The notes beneath the pieces were generated by a model. It worked only from the letters and a program-made list of their open reading frames with translations, did not search any database and was not told the DNA's origin. The translations under genes were made by a program, and so were the position numbers. This document shows, piece after piece, positions 31,384 to 40,713 of a DNA stretch of 64,000 nucleotides. The DNA is from Thermohalobaculum sp039822785 (lineage in GTDB: Bacteria > Pseudomonadota > Alphaproteobacteria > Rhodobacterales > Rhodobacteraceae): NCBI GenBank assembly GCA_039822785.1, contig JBCBMO010000004.1, positions 1-64,000 of the forward strand. Direction: 5' to 3'. Position 1 is the first letter of the stretch, and every line of letters starts with the position of its first letter.

Positions 31384-33062
31384 AGTTCGGCGCGGTCCCC
31401 ACGGCGCAGGGGGAGGGGGCGATCCTGGCCCATAGCCTGGCGCTGCCCGACCAACGCCTGCGCAAGGGCACGACGCTGGGCGTGGCCGAGGTGGAGGCCA
31501 TCGCCGCCGCCGGTATCGCCGAGATCACGGTGGCGCGCCTTGAGCCCGATGACGTGGCCGAGGATGCCGCGGCCGCGCGGCTCGGGCATGCCCTGGCGCC
31601 GGACCCGGCGGGCCTGGGTCTCACCCGCTCCGCTCCTTTCACCGGGCGGCTCAATCTCTATGCCGCAGAGCCCGGGCTCGCGGTGGTCGACGCCGGTCTG
31701 GTCGCTCGGTTGAACGGCCTGCACGAGGCCCTGACGCTTGCGACGGTGGCGGAGGCGACCTGGGTCGAAGCGCGCCAGATGGTGGCGACGGTCAAGATCA
31801 TCCCCTATGCGGCGCCGGAGGGCGCGGTGCGGGAGGCTGAAGCGCTGCTCACAGGCGCCAGCCCCACCATCCGCGTGGCGCCGGCGATCCATCGAACGGC
31901 TGGGCTGATCCTGACCGTCACGCCGGGCATGAAGGACAGCGTGGTCGACAAGGGGGCTGCGGCCGTGCGCGCGCGCCTCGCCGCCCTGGGGCTGACCTGC
32001 GCGGCGGAGCGGCGGGTGCCCCATGAGACCGCGGCGCTCGCCGCCGCGCTCTCGGCCTGTCCGGGGGACATCGTGCTGATCCTCACGGGGTCCGCCACGT
32101 CGGACCGGGCGGATGTGGGGCCGGCGGCGCTGATCGCCGGCGGTGGGCGGCTCGAGCGGTTCGGGATGCCGGTGGATCCGGGCAATCTGCTGTTCCTCGG
32201 CACCCTCGCCGACCGGCCGGTCATCGGTCTGCCGGGCTGTGCGCGCTCGCCCAAGCTCAATGGCGCCGATTGGGTGCTTGAGCGGGTCGTCGCGGGGCAG
32301 CCGCCCGATGCGGCGGCCATCGGCGCCATGGGCGTCGGCGGGTTGCTAAACGAGATCCCGGCGCGACCCCAGCCGCGTGCGGCCCCGCGCGAGAGCGCAC
32401 CAGCCGTCGCCGCGGCCAGTGCCGCCCGCCGCCCGCGCATCGGCGGGATCCTGCTCGCCGCCGGCTCCTCGCGCCGCATGGCGGGCCGCGACAAGCTGCT
32501 GGAGGACGTGGACGGTGTGCCCATGATCGCCGCCGCGGCGCGCGCCCTGGCCGAAAGTGCGGTCGAGGAGACGCTGGTGATCCTCCGCCCCGATGACGCT
32601 GCCCGGCGCGCCGCCCTCACCGCCAGCGGCGTCCCCCACCGTGTGGTCGAGAACCCCCGCGCGGCGGAGGGGATGGGAACCTCCATCGGCTGTGCGATCC
32701 GCGCCCTCGGCGCCGGGATCGATGGCGCGCTCATCTCGCTCGCAGATATGCCGGAGGTGATGGCACCCGACTACGATCGTCTGATCGCCGCCTTCGACCC
32801 CGGCGAGGGGCGGGAGATCGTGCGGGCGCTCGCCGACGACGGCAGGCCCGGCCACCCGGTGCTGTTCGGGCAGCGCTTCTTCGAGCCCCTGGCGCTCCTC
32901 GGCGGCGACGAGGGCGCGCGGCGGGTCCTGTCCGAGCACCGCGATTTCGTCACCGAGGTTCGGCTGGAGGGGCACCGCGCCGTCACCGACCTCGACACGC
33001 CCGAGGCCTGGCAGGCCTGGCGCGCATCCCGCGCCACCGGCACGCCGCAGGGGCGGAACTAG
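31380..33062 (+). CDS. Fusion of MoeA/MogA-like molybdopterin-binding domain and MocA-like cytidylyltransferase
   Basis: GTG start coupled to the XdhC stop. Residues 1-330 form a molybdopterin-binding domain (DIVLILTGSATSDRADVGPAAL; DPGNLLFLG). Residues about 355-555 form an NTP-transferase with ILLAAGSSRRMAGRDKLL and SLADMPEV, the MocA pattern. MocA joins CMP to Mo-molybdopterin to make the MCD cofactor used by CO/xanthine dehydrogenases. Fusions of this type occur in alphaproteobacteria. MCD enzymes are distinct from IdrA, which uses bis-MGD, so this module does not serve the iodate reductase. Confidence 0.85.
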   Translation: MKFGAVPTAQGEGAILAHSLALPDQRLRKGTTLGVAEVEAIAAAGIAEITVARLEPDDVAEDAAAARLGHALAPDPAGLGLTRSAPFTGRLNLYAAEPGLAVVDAGLVARLNGLHEALTLATVAEATWVEARQMVATVKIIPYAAPEGAVREAEALLTGASPTIRVAPAIHRTAGLILTVTPGMKDSVVDKGAAAVRARLAALGLTCAAERRVPHETAALAAALSACPGDIVLILTGSATSDRADVGPAALIAGGGRLERFGMPVDPGNLLFLGTLADRPVIGLPGCARSPKLNGADWVLERVVAGQPPDAAAIGAMGVGGLLNEIPARPQPRAAPRESAPAVAAASAARRPRIGGILLAAGSSRRMAGRDKLLEDVDGVPMIAAAARALAESAVEETLVILRPDDAARRAALTASGVPHRVVENPRAAEGMGTSIGCAIRALGAGIDGALISLADMPEVMAPDYDRLIAAFDPGEGREIVRALADDGRPGHPVLFGQRFFEPLALLGGDEGARRVLSEHRDFVTEVRLEGHRAVTDLDTPEAWQAWRASRATGTPQGRN

Positions 33063-33069
33063 CGCGCGC

Positions 33070-35121
33070 CTAGGGTGACAGGAGCGGGTAGACCCGCGTC
33101 TCCCCGTCGAAGGAGAGGCTGACGCTCTCCTCGGCGATGTCGTCGATGCGCCAGTCAGCGACCGTGTCGCCGATGCCCACGCGGTGGTAGGTGCCATTGC
33201 CGAGCCGCAGCAGCGCCTGGCGTTGCCCGTCAAGCTCGAGCACCCCGATCAGCATGGCGTCGTCGACCGCGGAGCCGGCGGCACCCATGGGCTCGACACC
33301 GGCGTCCAGGCCGGCACGCAGGGTGTCCTGCAGCCTGGCGGTCGAGGTGACCGCGGCGCGCGGCGGCGGGGCGGCCACCTGAGACGGGGCGATCTCGCTC
33401 GGAGGGTCCGGCCTGATCTTGGGCACCGGCGCCGCGTCGGCTGCAAAGGCACCGGCCGCTTCTGGTGCTGGCGTGGCCTCCTCTTCGACCGCGACGGCCT
33501 CCTCCCCTGTGTCTTCCGCCGGCTCGACGGCCGGGAGCGGGCGCGCGGGGGGCAGGTTCGCCACGGTCTCCGGCGCCAGGTCCGTCGGGGTGAGGTCCTC
33601 TTCCAGCGCCAGCTTGTCGTCGACCGCGCTTTCTTCGACGGCGTTCGCTTCGGACGCACTCTCGTCGAGGGGCGCGGTTGCGTCTGCCTCCGGCGGCTCG
33701 GCATCGGGTTCCGCATCCATGGGCGGCACCGCCAGGGCGGCTTCCGGCGCCAGTGTTGGCGTTGCAGGCGTCAGCGCGGCTGGCGTCGGGCGCAGGGGTA
33801 GCGTCCATGGCCCGCTGACCTCAGGCACGGCGGCCGCCACGAGCGCGACGAAGGACGGTTCGGGCGCGGTGGTGGGGCCGAGGGCATCGACCTCGATGAC
33901 TGGGGGCGCCGCCGCTTCCACCTCGTCGACCGCGACCTCCGGCGTCGTGGCGGCAACGATCTCACCGCTGGGGTCTTCTTGCTCGACAAACTCGGGCCGC
34001 AGCGGCGCCGAGGGTTTGTCGCCGGGCGCCGGCGTCCCTGTCGCGGCCACCTGCAACGGCGCCTCCTGCCGCTGGGGATCGGCAAGCGGCACCACGATCG
34101 CGGTGTTGGGCGCTCGCGAGGCCTCGGTAGTCACGGCCGTCAAGGCAGCCGGTACCCACGGCGGCGCAGGCACCGCCAGCGCAATCTCTTGGGGCAGCGG
34201 TTTGAGTGCCTGTTGCAGGAACGGCAGCGCTGCTGCCGCGCCGCCCATCAACAACGCGGCGACCAGGACCGTGCGACCCCAGCGGCGCCGCGGCGCTGCC
34301 GGCGCACGCGCTTGAGAGGTCGCGGCAGTCGGCGCTGCCGCGTGCCGCCCCCGCACCGCCGCTGGCAGGCCCTGGGGAAAATCGTCCATGCGCGGCGTAG
34401 GTCTGCCACCGGCGCCGCCGGCCGCTGTCGGCTCCAGGGGGGCGGTCTTCGGGCTCTCCGCCTCGGGATCCTGCGCCAGCCGATCCGCGCGCTTAGTCCC
34501 CCCCGCCTCGCCAGCCGTATCGGCGCCCACGACGGGGACGGCGGGGGCAGGGACCGCCCCCTCGGCCGATTTGCCGATGGGCACCAGCGTCAGCAGATTG
34601 CCGCTCGGCGCCGCCGACATCGCGGCATTGCCCACGCGCACGGGCTCGAACCCCCAGCCGGTGGCATAGGCGCAGGCCTCCCGCACGGTCTGGGCATAGG
34701 CGACGAACACCCGGGAGCGGCCCTTGGAATCGAACGCCGGCACGATGGCGATGGCCAGTTCCTGCGCAGGCTCCCCGGTCTTGGCCATGGCCGCGGCGAT
34801 GGCGCCGATCGCCCGCTCGCGCCGCGCCTTTGGCAGACGCGGGCGTGTGAGCGCCACCTGATCCTCGGGCAGCCACAGCACGACCTTGGGCGGCGCGTCC
34901 TCCGCCCCTTCGGCACCGGCAGCGGTGCGCAGACCCTCGATCCCCTCGGGCTGGCCGAGCTCTCCGATGGGCGCGCTCGCCAGGACCGCGCCATCGGCGC
35001 TCAGCAAGTCGATGGAGGCATCGCCGAAGCGCAGAACCTTCATCCCCTCAGCGGGCGTCGCCGAAGGCTGGGGGGCCGTGCCGGTGGGCCGGTGGGGGTG
35101 TCGCTGGCCGCCGGGGGTCAT
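33070..35121 (-). CDS. Predicted membrane protein: GspL/PilM-like N-terminus and PilP-like C-terminus
   Basis: The 683-residue protein has an N-terminal domain (about 27-165) with VVLWLPEDQVALTRPRLP, resembling the GspL/PilM actin-like fold. One membrane helix lies at about 283-303 (RTVLVAALLMGGAAAAL). A very long Ala/Pro/Glu-rich stretch follows, then a small C-terminal beta domain (MLIGVLELDGQRQALLRLGNG ... VGIGDTVADWRIDDI) similar to PilP/GspC. This suggests an envelope-spanning assembly component. No pilin or secretion genes adjoin it. The start may be the ATG at 35043 instead. Confidence 0.6.
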   Translation of the reverse strand: MTPGGQRHPHRPTGTAPQPSATPAEGMKVLRFGDASIDLLSADGAVLASAPIGELGQPEGIEGLRTAAGAEGAEDAPPKVVLWLPEDQVALTRPRLPKARRERAIGAIAAAMAKTGEPAQELAIAIVPAFDSKGRSRVFVAYAQTVREACAYATGWGFEPVRVGNAAMSAAPSGNLLTLVPIGKSAEGAVPAPAVPVVGADTAGEAGGTKRADRLAQDPEAESPKTAPLEPTAAGGAGGRPTPRMDDFPQGLPAAVRGRHAAAPTAATSQARAPAAPRRRWGRTVLVAALLMGGAAAALPFLQQALKPLPQEIALAVPAPPWVPAALTAVTTEASRAPNTAIVVPLADPQRQEAPLQVAATGTPAPGDKPSAPLRPEFVEQEDPSGEIVAATTPEVAVDEVEAAAPPVIEVDALGPTTAPEPSFVALVAAAVPEVSGPWTLPLRPTPAALTPATPTLAPEAALAVPPMDAEPDAEPPEADATAPLDESASEANAVEESAVDDKLALEEDLTPTDLAPETVANLPPARPLPAVEPAEDTGEEAVAVEEEATPAPEAAGAFAADAAPVPKIRPDPPSEIAPSQVAAPPPRAAVTSTARLQDTLRAGLDAGVEPMGAAGSAVDDAMLIGVLELDGQRQALLRLGNGTYHRVGIGDTVADWRIDDIAEESVSLSFDGETRVYPLLSP

Positions 35122-35390
35122 GAAATGCGGTCCGTCCCTACTCGTTAACCCGACGATAGCCGATGATGCTCACGCATAACAGCATCCTATCGGCGCAATC
35201 CGCTGCATTCACGCTGGATCAACCGGGTGGCCGCTTGCCCGGCATTCCGTCGCAAGACGGCGCCTTGCCAGGCCGTGGGCGGCATGTCATCAGAACGGAG
35301 TTGCGCCTGAATGACAGTTCTGAGACGCAGATCGACGACGGGGCGCGGCAACCCCACCTGAGCGCCCCCCTCAACGACCGAGAGGATCCG

Positions 35391-35999
35391 ATGGCAACTC
35401 CCCAGCCGACCCGTGTTCTGGCCGATCTCTGGCTCTCCGAGACCGGCGAAGGCCTCTGGCTGCGCCGTGCCTTGCTGTTCGCCCTGGGCATCGCGGCGCT
35501 GGTCATCGCGGCCAAGATCAAGGTGCCCTTCTGGCCGGTGCCGATGACCATGCAGACCTTCGTCGTGCTCTCCATCGGCGCGGCCTATGGGATGCGGCTC
35601 GGCGGTGTGACGCTGCTCGGCTACCTGGCCATCGGCGCGCTCGGCTTCGACGTGTTCACCTCCTCCAGCGCCGAGAACTACGGGCTCGCCTACATGATGG
35701 GCGGCACGGGCGGCTATCTGGCCGGCTTCTTCGCGGCCACCCTGTTGCTAGGCGCGATGGCGCGGCGCGGCTGGGACCGGCACCCGGCGCGGATGGCCAT
35801 CGCCATGCTCGCGGGGCAGGCGCTGATCTTCGTGCCTGGGGTCCTCTGGCTCGGCCATCTCTACGCCGATGCCCAAGGCTGGGCTTGGGTGCTCGAGGTC
35901 GGCTTCACGACCTTCGTGCCGGCCGAGGTGCTGAAGATGGGCTTGGCGATCCTGCTCTTCCCCGCGCTCTGGCGGCTGGCCGGCCCCGCCCGCGGCTAA
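35391..35999 (+). CDS. bioY: Biotin transporter BioY
   Basis: The start at 35391 has GAGAGGA upstream. The 202-residue S-component has six hydrophobic helices, with KVPFWPVPMTMQTFVVL near the N-terminus and the conserved YMMGGTGGYLAGF segment. BioY binds biotin and works alone or with an ECF module. No bioMN is adjacent. The 269 bases upstream show no riboswitch I can identify. Confidence 0.92.
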   Translation: MATPQPTRVLADLWLSETGEGLWLRRALLFALGIAALVIAAKIKVPFWPVPMTMQTFVVLSIGAAYGMRLGGVTLLGYLAIGALGFDVFTSSSAENYGLAYMMGGTGGYLAGFFAATLLLGAMARRGWDRHPARMAIAMLAGQALIFVPGVLWLGHLYADAQGWAWVLEVGFTTFVPAEVLKMGLAILLFPALWRLAGPARG

Positions 36000-36103
36000 A
36001 TCTGGCGCGGGCCGGCGGCTCGGGCGCGCCGGCCGTCTCCTATCGTCGCAGATCGAGAGGCGGCCCTGGGGTTGGCCCCGGGCCCGGCCCTATCTCTTCG
36101 CCC

Positions 36104-37012
36104 ATGCTGCCCATCGTCCATCACCCCGACTATCAGGCGCCGCTCCGGCGCGATCATCGCTTCCCAATGTCGAAGTACGGCTACCTGCGGGAGGCGCTGA
36201 TGCGCCGTGGCTTGCTGCAGCCCGGCCGATACCTTGCCCCCGCGCCCGCCCAAGCGCGCCAGCTGATGCTGGCCCATGACAGCGGCTATGTGGACCGGGT
36301 GCTGGAGCAGCGGCTGACCGAGGCGGAGGTGAAGAAGATCGGCCTGCCGGGTACCGAGCGGGTGGCCCGCCGTGCGCGCCTCGCCGCCTCTGGCAGTTTC
36401 CTCGCCGCGCTGCTGGCCATCGAGCATGGCATCGCCGCCAATTCCGCCGGCGGCTCCCACCACGCGGGGCCCGAGGGGGGCGCCGGCTTCTGCGTCTTCA
36501 ACGATGTCGCCGTGGCGGTGCGCAACCTGCTGGCCCAGGGATTGGTGCCGGGCGGCGCGCGCGTCCTGATCGTCGACTGTGATGTGCATCAGGGTGACGG
36601 CACGGCGCGGATCTTCGCGGGGGAGCCTGCCGTCTTCACCTTCTCGCTGCACGCGGAGAACAACTATCCCATGGACAAGGCGACCTCCGACCTCGACCTG
36701 GGCCTCGCCGACGGCACCGGGGACGCGGCCTATCTCGCCACGCTTGCCCCGGGGCTTCAGGCCGCGCTCGACCGCGCCCGGCCCGACATCGTGTTCTACA
36801 ACGGCGGCGTCGACGTCTGGCGCAACGACCGCCTGGGCCGCCTGGCGCTCAGCCTGGACGGCATCCGCGCCCGCGACGCCCATGTGATCGCGACCGTGCG
36901 GGGCCGCGGACTGCCGCTCGTCTGCGTGATCGGCGGCGGCTACGACTACGACCCCGAGGCCCTGGCCGAACGCCACGCCATCATGTTCGAGGAAGCCGCG
37001 AAGGCAGCGTGA
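36104..37012 (+). CDS. Histone deacetylase-superfamily (class IV-like) amidohydrolase
   Basis: The 302-residue zinc amidohydrolase has SHHAGPEGGAGFCVFND, DCDVHQGDGTA (zinc Asp/His), FSLHAENNYP and GGGYDYD in the right order. Bacterial members deacetylate acetyl-lysine or acetylated small molecules. ATG 36104 is selected because homology begins there (MLPIVHHPDY); there is no strong ribosome site. It ends 12 bases before the Imm11-like gene. Confidence 0.9.
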   Translation: MLPIVHHPDYQAPLRRDHRFPMSKYGYLREALMRRGLLQPGRYLAPAPAQARQLMLAHDSGYVDRVLEQRLTEAEVKKIGLPGTERVARRARLAASGSFLAALLAIEHGIAANSAGGSHHAGPEGGAGFCVFNDVAVAVRNLLAQGLVPGGARVLIVDCDVHQGDGTARIFAGEPAVFTFSLHAENNYPMDKATSDLDLGLADGTGDAAYLATLAPGLQAALDRARPDIVFYNGGVDVWRNDRLGRLALSLDGIRARDAHVIATVRGRGLPLVCVIGGGYDYDPEALAERHAIMFEEAAKAA

Positions 37013-37024
37013 CGGGAGCGGGCC

Positions 37025-37657
37025 ATGGCGACACCGGCGAGACCGAAGATCTGGGTGACTGACCTGCTCGCACAGGTGCCAAAGAGGATGGACGCAGAGT
37101 ATCCCGCCGGTCTCGAACGTCTGGAGAGAAAGAGGGGGATCACGGATCCGCTCTCCGACTTCGAGCCCGTTGATACGCATGCCCTGCCCGAGTTCTTCTT
37201 CGCCTCAGGCGGCCCGAGCAGTGCTTTCCTCAAACGCCCCCCAGATGCCTTCGTGAGCGGCGAGCCGCTTGTCAGCAAACGCTTCAGAGACCTGCTGCTG
37301 CAATTCGATATGGGGAGCACGCGCTTCCACCCCGTGGAGCTGCGGCGCATGAACAAGAAGACGCCGCTGGAGCAGGCTGAGTACTTCATCCTGAACGTGA
37401 CCGAGAGGAAGCAGGGCGCCGTCGATCGCGATGCCTCCGGCATTCGGCTGATCAACACCGAGAAGGGCATTTGGAGGCAGTCGTGGGACCAGCCGTTCGG
37501 CGTCTTCACGATCCATGCCTGGGCGGCGGAAGGCGTCGATCCTTGGGGCGAACGCCGGATCGCCGACACGCTGTTCCTCTCCGACCGCCTCGCTAAGGCG
37601 ATGAAGGCCGAGCGGATCCGCGGCCCCAAGCTCATCCCCTGCACCGTCGCCGACTGA
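37025..37657 (+). CDS. Imm11-like (DUF1629) immunity-family protein
   Basis: The 210-residue soluble protein contains LVSKRFRDLLLQFDMGSTRFHPVEL, YFILNVTERKQGAVD and the final TLFLSDRLAKAMKAERIRGPKL. This layout matches the Imm11/DUF1629 family found as antidotes of polymorphic toxins. No toxin gene is recognised on either side. GGGAG lies before the ATG. It is probably co-transcribed with the deacetylase-family gene. It could be an orphan antidote or a domesticated relative. Confidence 0.65.
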   Translation: MATPARPKIWVTDLLAQVPKRMDAEYPAGLERLERKRGITDPLSDFEPVDTHALPEFFFASGGPSSAFLKRPPDAFVSGEPLVSKRFRDLLLQFDMGSTRFHPVELRRMNKKTPLEQAEYFILNVTERKQGAVDRDASGIRLINTEKGIWRQSWDQPFGVFTIHAWAAEGVDPWGERRIADTLFLSDRLAKAMKAERIRGPKLIPCTVAD

Positions 37658-37764
37658 CGCGCAGGGGTCAGGCCGCAGCGAGGTTGCCCGCTGCAACCGG
37701 CCTCTTCGCGCGATCTTCAGGATATCCCGCACATCCTGTCGCGGGAGGGCTCCGGAGCCGGGGG

Positions 37765-38556
37765 CTAGGGCTGCCGCCCCCGCTGCCCCGTCTTCAGCGC
37801 CAGCGCATAGACCAGGGTGCCGAGGGCGACGAGCCCGATCAGGATCGTGCCCACCGCGTTGATCTCCGGCGTCACCCCCAGGCGCACGGCGGAGAAGATC
37901 TTCATCGGCAGCGTCGTCGACCCGGGGCCGGAGGTGAAGGAGGCGATCACCAGATCGTCGAGCGACAGGGTGAAGCTCAGCAGCCACCCCGCGATCACCC
38001 CCGGCAGGATCAAGGGCAGCGTCACCCGCCAGAAGATCGTGGGCGGCCGGGCGCCCAGATCCGCCGCCGCCTCCTCCACCGACCGGTCAAAGCCCGCCAG
38101 GCGGGACTGCACCACCACCGCCACGTAACAGAGCGAGAAGGTCGCATGCGCGATCACGATGGTCCCGAACCCCCGGTCCACCGAGATCGCGATGAAGGCG
38201 AGCAACAGCGAAAGCCCCGTGATCACCTCCGGCATCACCAGCGGCGCCAGCACCATGCCCGAGAAGAGCGTCCGCCCCAGAAACCGCGGAATGCGCGCCA
38301 GCACGAAGCCCGCCATGGTGCCCAGCACCGTCGCGATGGTCGACGCCGTCGCCGCCACCGAGAGCGAGACCCAGATCGAGTCCAAGAGCTGCTGGTTCTG
38401 CAAAAGCTCGCCGTACCAGCGCGTCGACCAGCCGCCCCAGACCGACACCAGCTGCGAGGCGTTGAATGAGTAGATCACCAGGATCACGATGGGCGCGTAA
38501 AGAAACGCAAAGCCCAGCAACATGGCGGCCCGTAGGCCCGCTCCAGGCCCCTTCAT
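37765..38556 (-). CDS. potI: Polyamine ABC transporter permease PotI
   Basis: The 263-residue inner-membrane permease has six helices and the ABC coupling loop EEAAADLGARPPTIFWRVTLPLILP. It overlaps the potH stop by 4 bases (ATGA). It forms the channel with PotH for putrescine or spermidine uptake. Its partners PotF and PotG are encoded divergently. Confidence 0.92.
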   Translation of the reverse strand: MKGPGAGLRAAMLLGFAFLYAPIVILVIYSFNASQLVSVWGGWSTRWYGELLQNQQLLDSIWVSLSVAATASTIATVLGTMAGFVLARIPRFLGRTLFSGMVLAPLVMPEVITGLSLLLAFIAISVDRGFGTIVIAHATFSLCYVAVVVQSRLAGFDRSVEEAAADLGARPPTIFWRVTLPLILPGVIAGWLLSFTLSLDDLVIASFTSGPGSTTLPMKIFSAVRLGVTPEINAVGTILIGLVALGTLVYALALKTGQRGRQP

Positions 38557-39434
38557 ACCGCCCCCTCCCGCCGCGCATAGCGCTGGAAGATCACGATGGG
38601 CAGGATCAGCACCAACAGCAGCAGCACCGCCACCGCCGAGGCGATGGGCCAATCGCGGTTGTTGAAGAACTCCACCCACAGCGTCTTGCCGATCATCTGG
38701 GTCGAGGCCCCGCCCAACAACTCGGGGATCACGAACTCACCCACCGCCGGGATGAAGACCAGGAACGAGCCCGCCAGGATCCCCGGCAGGCTGAGCGGCA
38801 GCGTCACCCGCAGAAAGGTTGTCACCGGCCGCGCCCCCAGATCGGCGGAGGCTTCGAGCAGCGTCCCGTCCAGCTTCTCCAGCGTCGCGTAGAGCGGCAG
38901 GATCATGAACGGCAGGTAGCTGTAGACGATGCCGATATAGACCGCGAAGGTGCTGGGGTAGAAGAGGATCGGCTCCGAGGTCAGCCCGATCCCCATCAAG
39001 GCGGTGTTCAAGATCCCCTCGGTCTGCAGGATCCCGATCCAGGCGTAGACCCGGATCAGGAACGAGGTCCAGAACGGCAGGATCACGAGCGCCAGCAGGA
39101 TCCCCCGCCAGGACGGGCTGCACCGCGCGATGCCATAGGCGATCGGATACCCCACCAAGAGCGCGATGAGCGTCGAGATCCCCGCGATCTGCAGCGAATT
39201 GAGATAGGCGTTCACATAAAGCGGGTCGCCGAACAGGAACGTGTAGTTGTCGAAGCGAATGGTCGACAGGTGATCCACCATCGCCTGCCAACTGTCCCAG
39301 GTCGGCACATAGGGCGGCTGGGCGATCGCCGGCTCGCTGATCGAGATCTTCAGCACGATGAGGAACGGCGCCAGGAAGAAGGCCAGCAGCCAGAGATAGG
39401 GGAGAAGGATGGTGATCCGCCTGCTCCAGCCCAT
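38553..39434 (-). CDS. potH: Polyamine ABC transporter permease PotH
   Basis: ATG 39434 is preferred (AAGGAG 7 bases upstream) over a GTG two codons earlier. The 293-residue permease has six helices and the coupling loop LEASADLGARPVTTFLRVTLPLSLPG. It heads the potH-potI operon and is divergent from potF across about 190 bases that must contain both promoters. Confidence 0.92.
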   Translation of the reverse strand: MGWSRRITILLPYLWLLAFFLAPFLIVLKISISEPAIAQPPYVPTWDSWQAMVDHLSTIRFDNYTFLFGDPLYVNAYLNSLQIAGISTLIALLVGYPIAYGIARCSPSWRGILLALVILPFWTSFLIRVYAWIGILQTEGILNTALMGIGLTSEPILFYPSTFAVYIGIVYSYLPFMILPLYATLEKLDGTLLEASADLGARPVTTFLRVTLPLSLPGILAGSFLVFIPAVGEFVIPELLGGASTQMIGKTLWVEFFNNRDWPIASAVAVLLLLVLILPIVIFQRYARREGAV

Positions 39435-39625
39435 CGCCACGCTCCTTCGCCGCCTGTGCTGCGACGCTAGCGGTCCATGCCAGGACTGTTAAGGACCGAT
39501 TTGCCCGACTTTGCAGCATCGAACCCTGCACCGCCTCTTTTCGCGCCTGCGCAACAACGTTAGCGTGCAGTCAAACAGGCTGGCGCTCAGACCGGCCGCC
39601 CCCTGCAGGAAGAGGATCACACCCG

Positions 39626-40711
39626 ATGAAAGCACTGCTGACGGCAACCGCGCTCGTCGCCCTTGTGGCCGCGCCCGCCTTCGCCGAGGAGAAGGTCGTC
39701 AACGTCTACAATTGGTCGGACTACATCGACGAGGAGATCCTGGCGGAGTTCACCGCCGAGACCGGGATTCGCGTCGTCTACGACGTCTTCGACAGCAACG
39801 AGGTGCTTGAGACCAAGCTGCTGGCGGGCGGTACGGGCTATGACATCGTGGTGCCGACCGGCGACTTCCTGCAGCGCCAGATCCAGGCCGGCGTGTTCCA
39901 GCCGCTGGACAAGGCCAAGCTGGCGAACCTGTCGAACATGTGGGACGACATCGCGGCCGTCACCGCCGCCTTCGATCCCGATAATGCCCATTCGATCAAC
40001 TACATGTGGGGCACGACCGGCATCGGCTATAACGTCGACGCCGTGAAGGAGCGCCTCGGCGTCGAGACCATCGACAGCTGGAGCGTCATCTTCGATCCGG
40101 AGATCATCGCGAAGTTCAAGGACTGCGGTATCCACGTCCTCGATGCGCCGACCGAGATCATTCCGGCGGCGCTCAACTACCTCGGCAAGGACCCCAACAG
40201 CTTCGATCAGGCCGAGATCGAGGAGGCCTCGGCGCTGTTGGAGGAGATCCGCCCCAACATTCAGCAGTTCCATTCGTCGAGTTACATCAACGAGCTTGCG
40301 AACGGGAACATCTGCCTGGCGGTCGGCTGGTCGGGCGACGTCTTGCAGGCGCGTGACCGTGCGGCCGAGGCCGACAACGGCGTGCGGGTCGAATATGCGA
40401 TCCCCCAGGAGGGTGCGCTGATGTGGTTCGACCAGATGGCCATCCCCTCCGATGCGCCGAATGTCGAGAACGCGCATGCCTTCCTCGACTACCTCATGCG
40501 CCCGGAGGTGATCGCCAAGGCCTCGAACTACGTCTACTACGCCAACGGCAATTCGGCCTCTAAGCCGCTGCTGAACGAGGACGTCATCGGCGATCCGGCG
40601 ATCTATCCGAGCGATGAGACGGTGGAGAACCTGTACCCAGCGGTGCCCTATCCGCCGCGGACCCAGCGGATCGTCACCCGGGCCTGGACCCGCATCAAGA
40701 CGGGCTCCTGA
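39626..40711 (+). CDS. potF: Polyamine-binding periplasmic protein PotF
   Basis: The 361-residue protein has a Sec signal (ending AFA-E), then KVVNVYNWSDYIDEE, the hallmark of PotD/PotF binding proteins, and GTTGIGYNVDAVKERLG. It captures putrescine or related polyamines in the periplasm. AGGAAGAGG precedes the ATG. It is separated from potG by 2 bases. Confidence 0.93.
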   Translation: MKALLTATALVALVAAPAFAEEKVVNVYNWSDYIDEEILAEFTAETGIRVVYDVFDSNEVLETKLLAGGTGYDIVVPTGDFLQRQIQAGVFQPLDKAKLANLSNMWDDIAAVTAAFDPDNAHSINYMWGTTGIGYNVDAVKERLGVETIDSWSVIFDPEIIAKFKDCGIHVLDAPTEIIPAALNYLGKDPNSFDQAEIEEASALLEEIRPNIQQFHSSSYINELANGNICLAVGWSGDVLQARDRAAEADNGVRVEYAIPQEGALMWFDQMAIPSDAPNVENAHAFLDYLMRPEVIAKASNYVYYANGNSASKPLLNEDVIGDPAIYPSDETVENLYPAVPYPPRTQRIVTRAWTRIKTGS

Positions 40712-40713
40712 GG

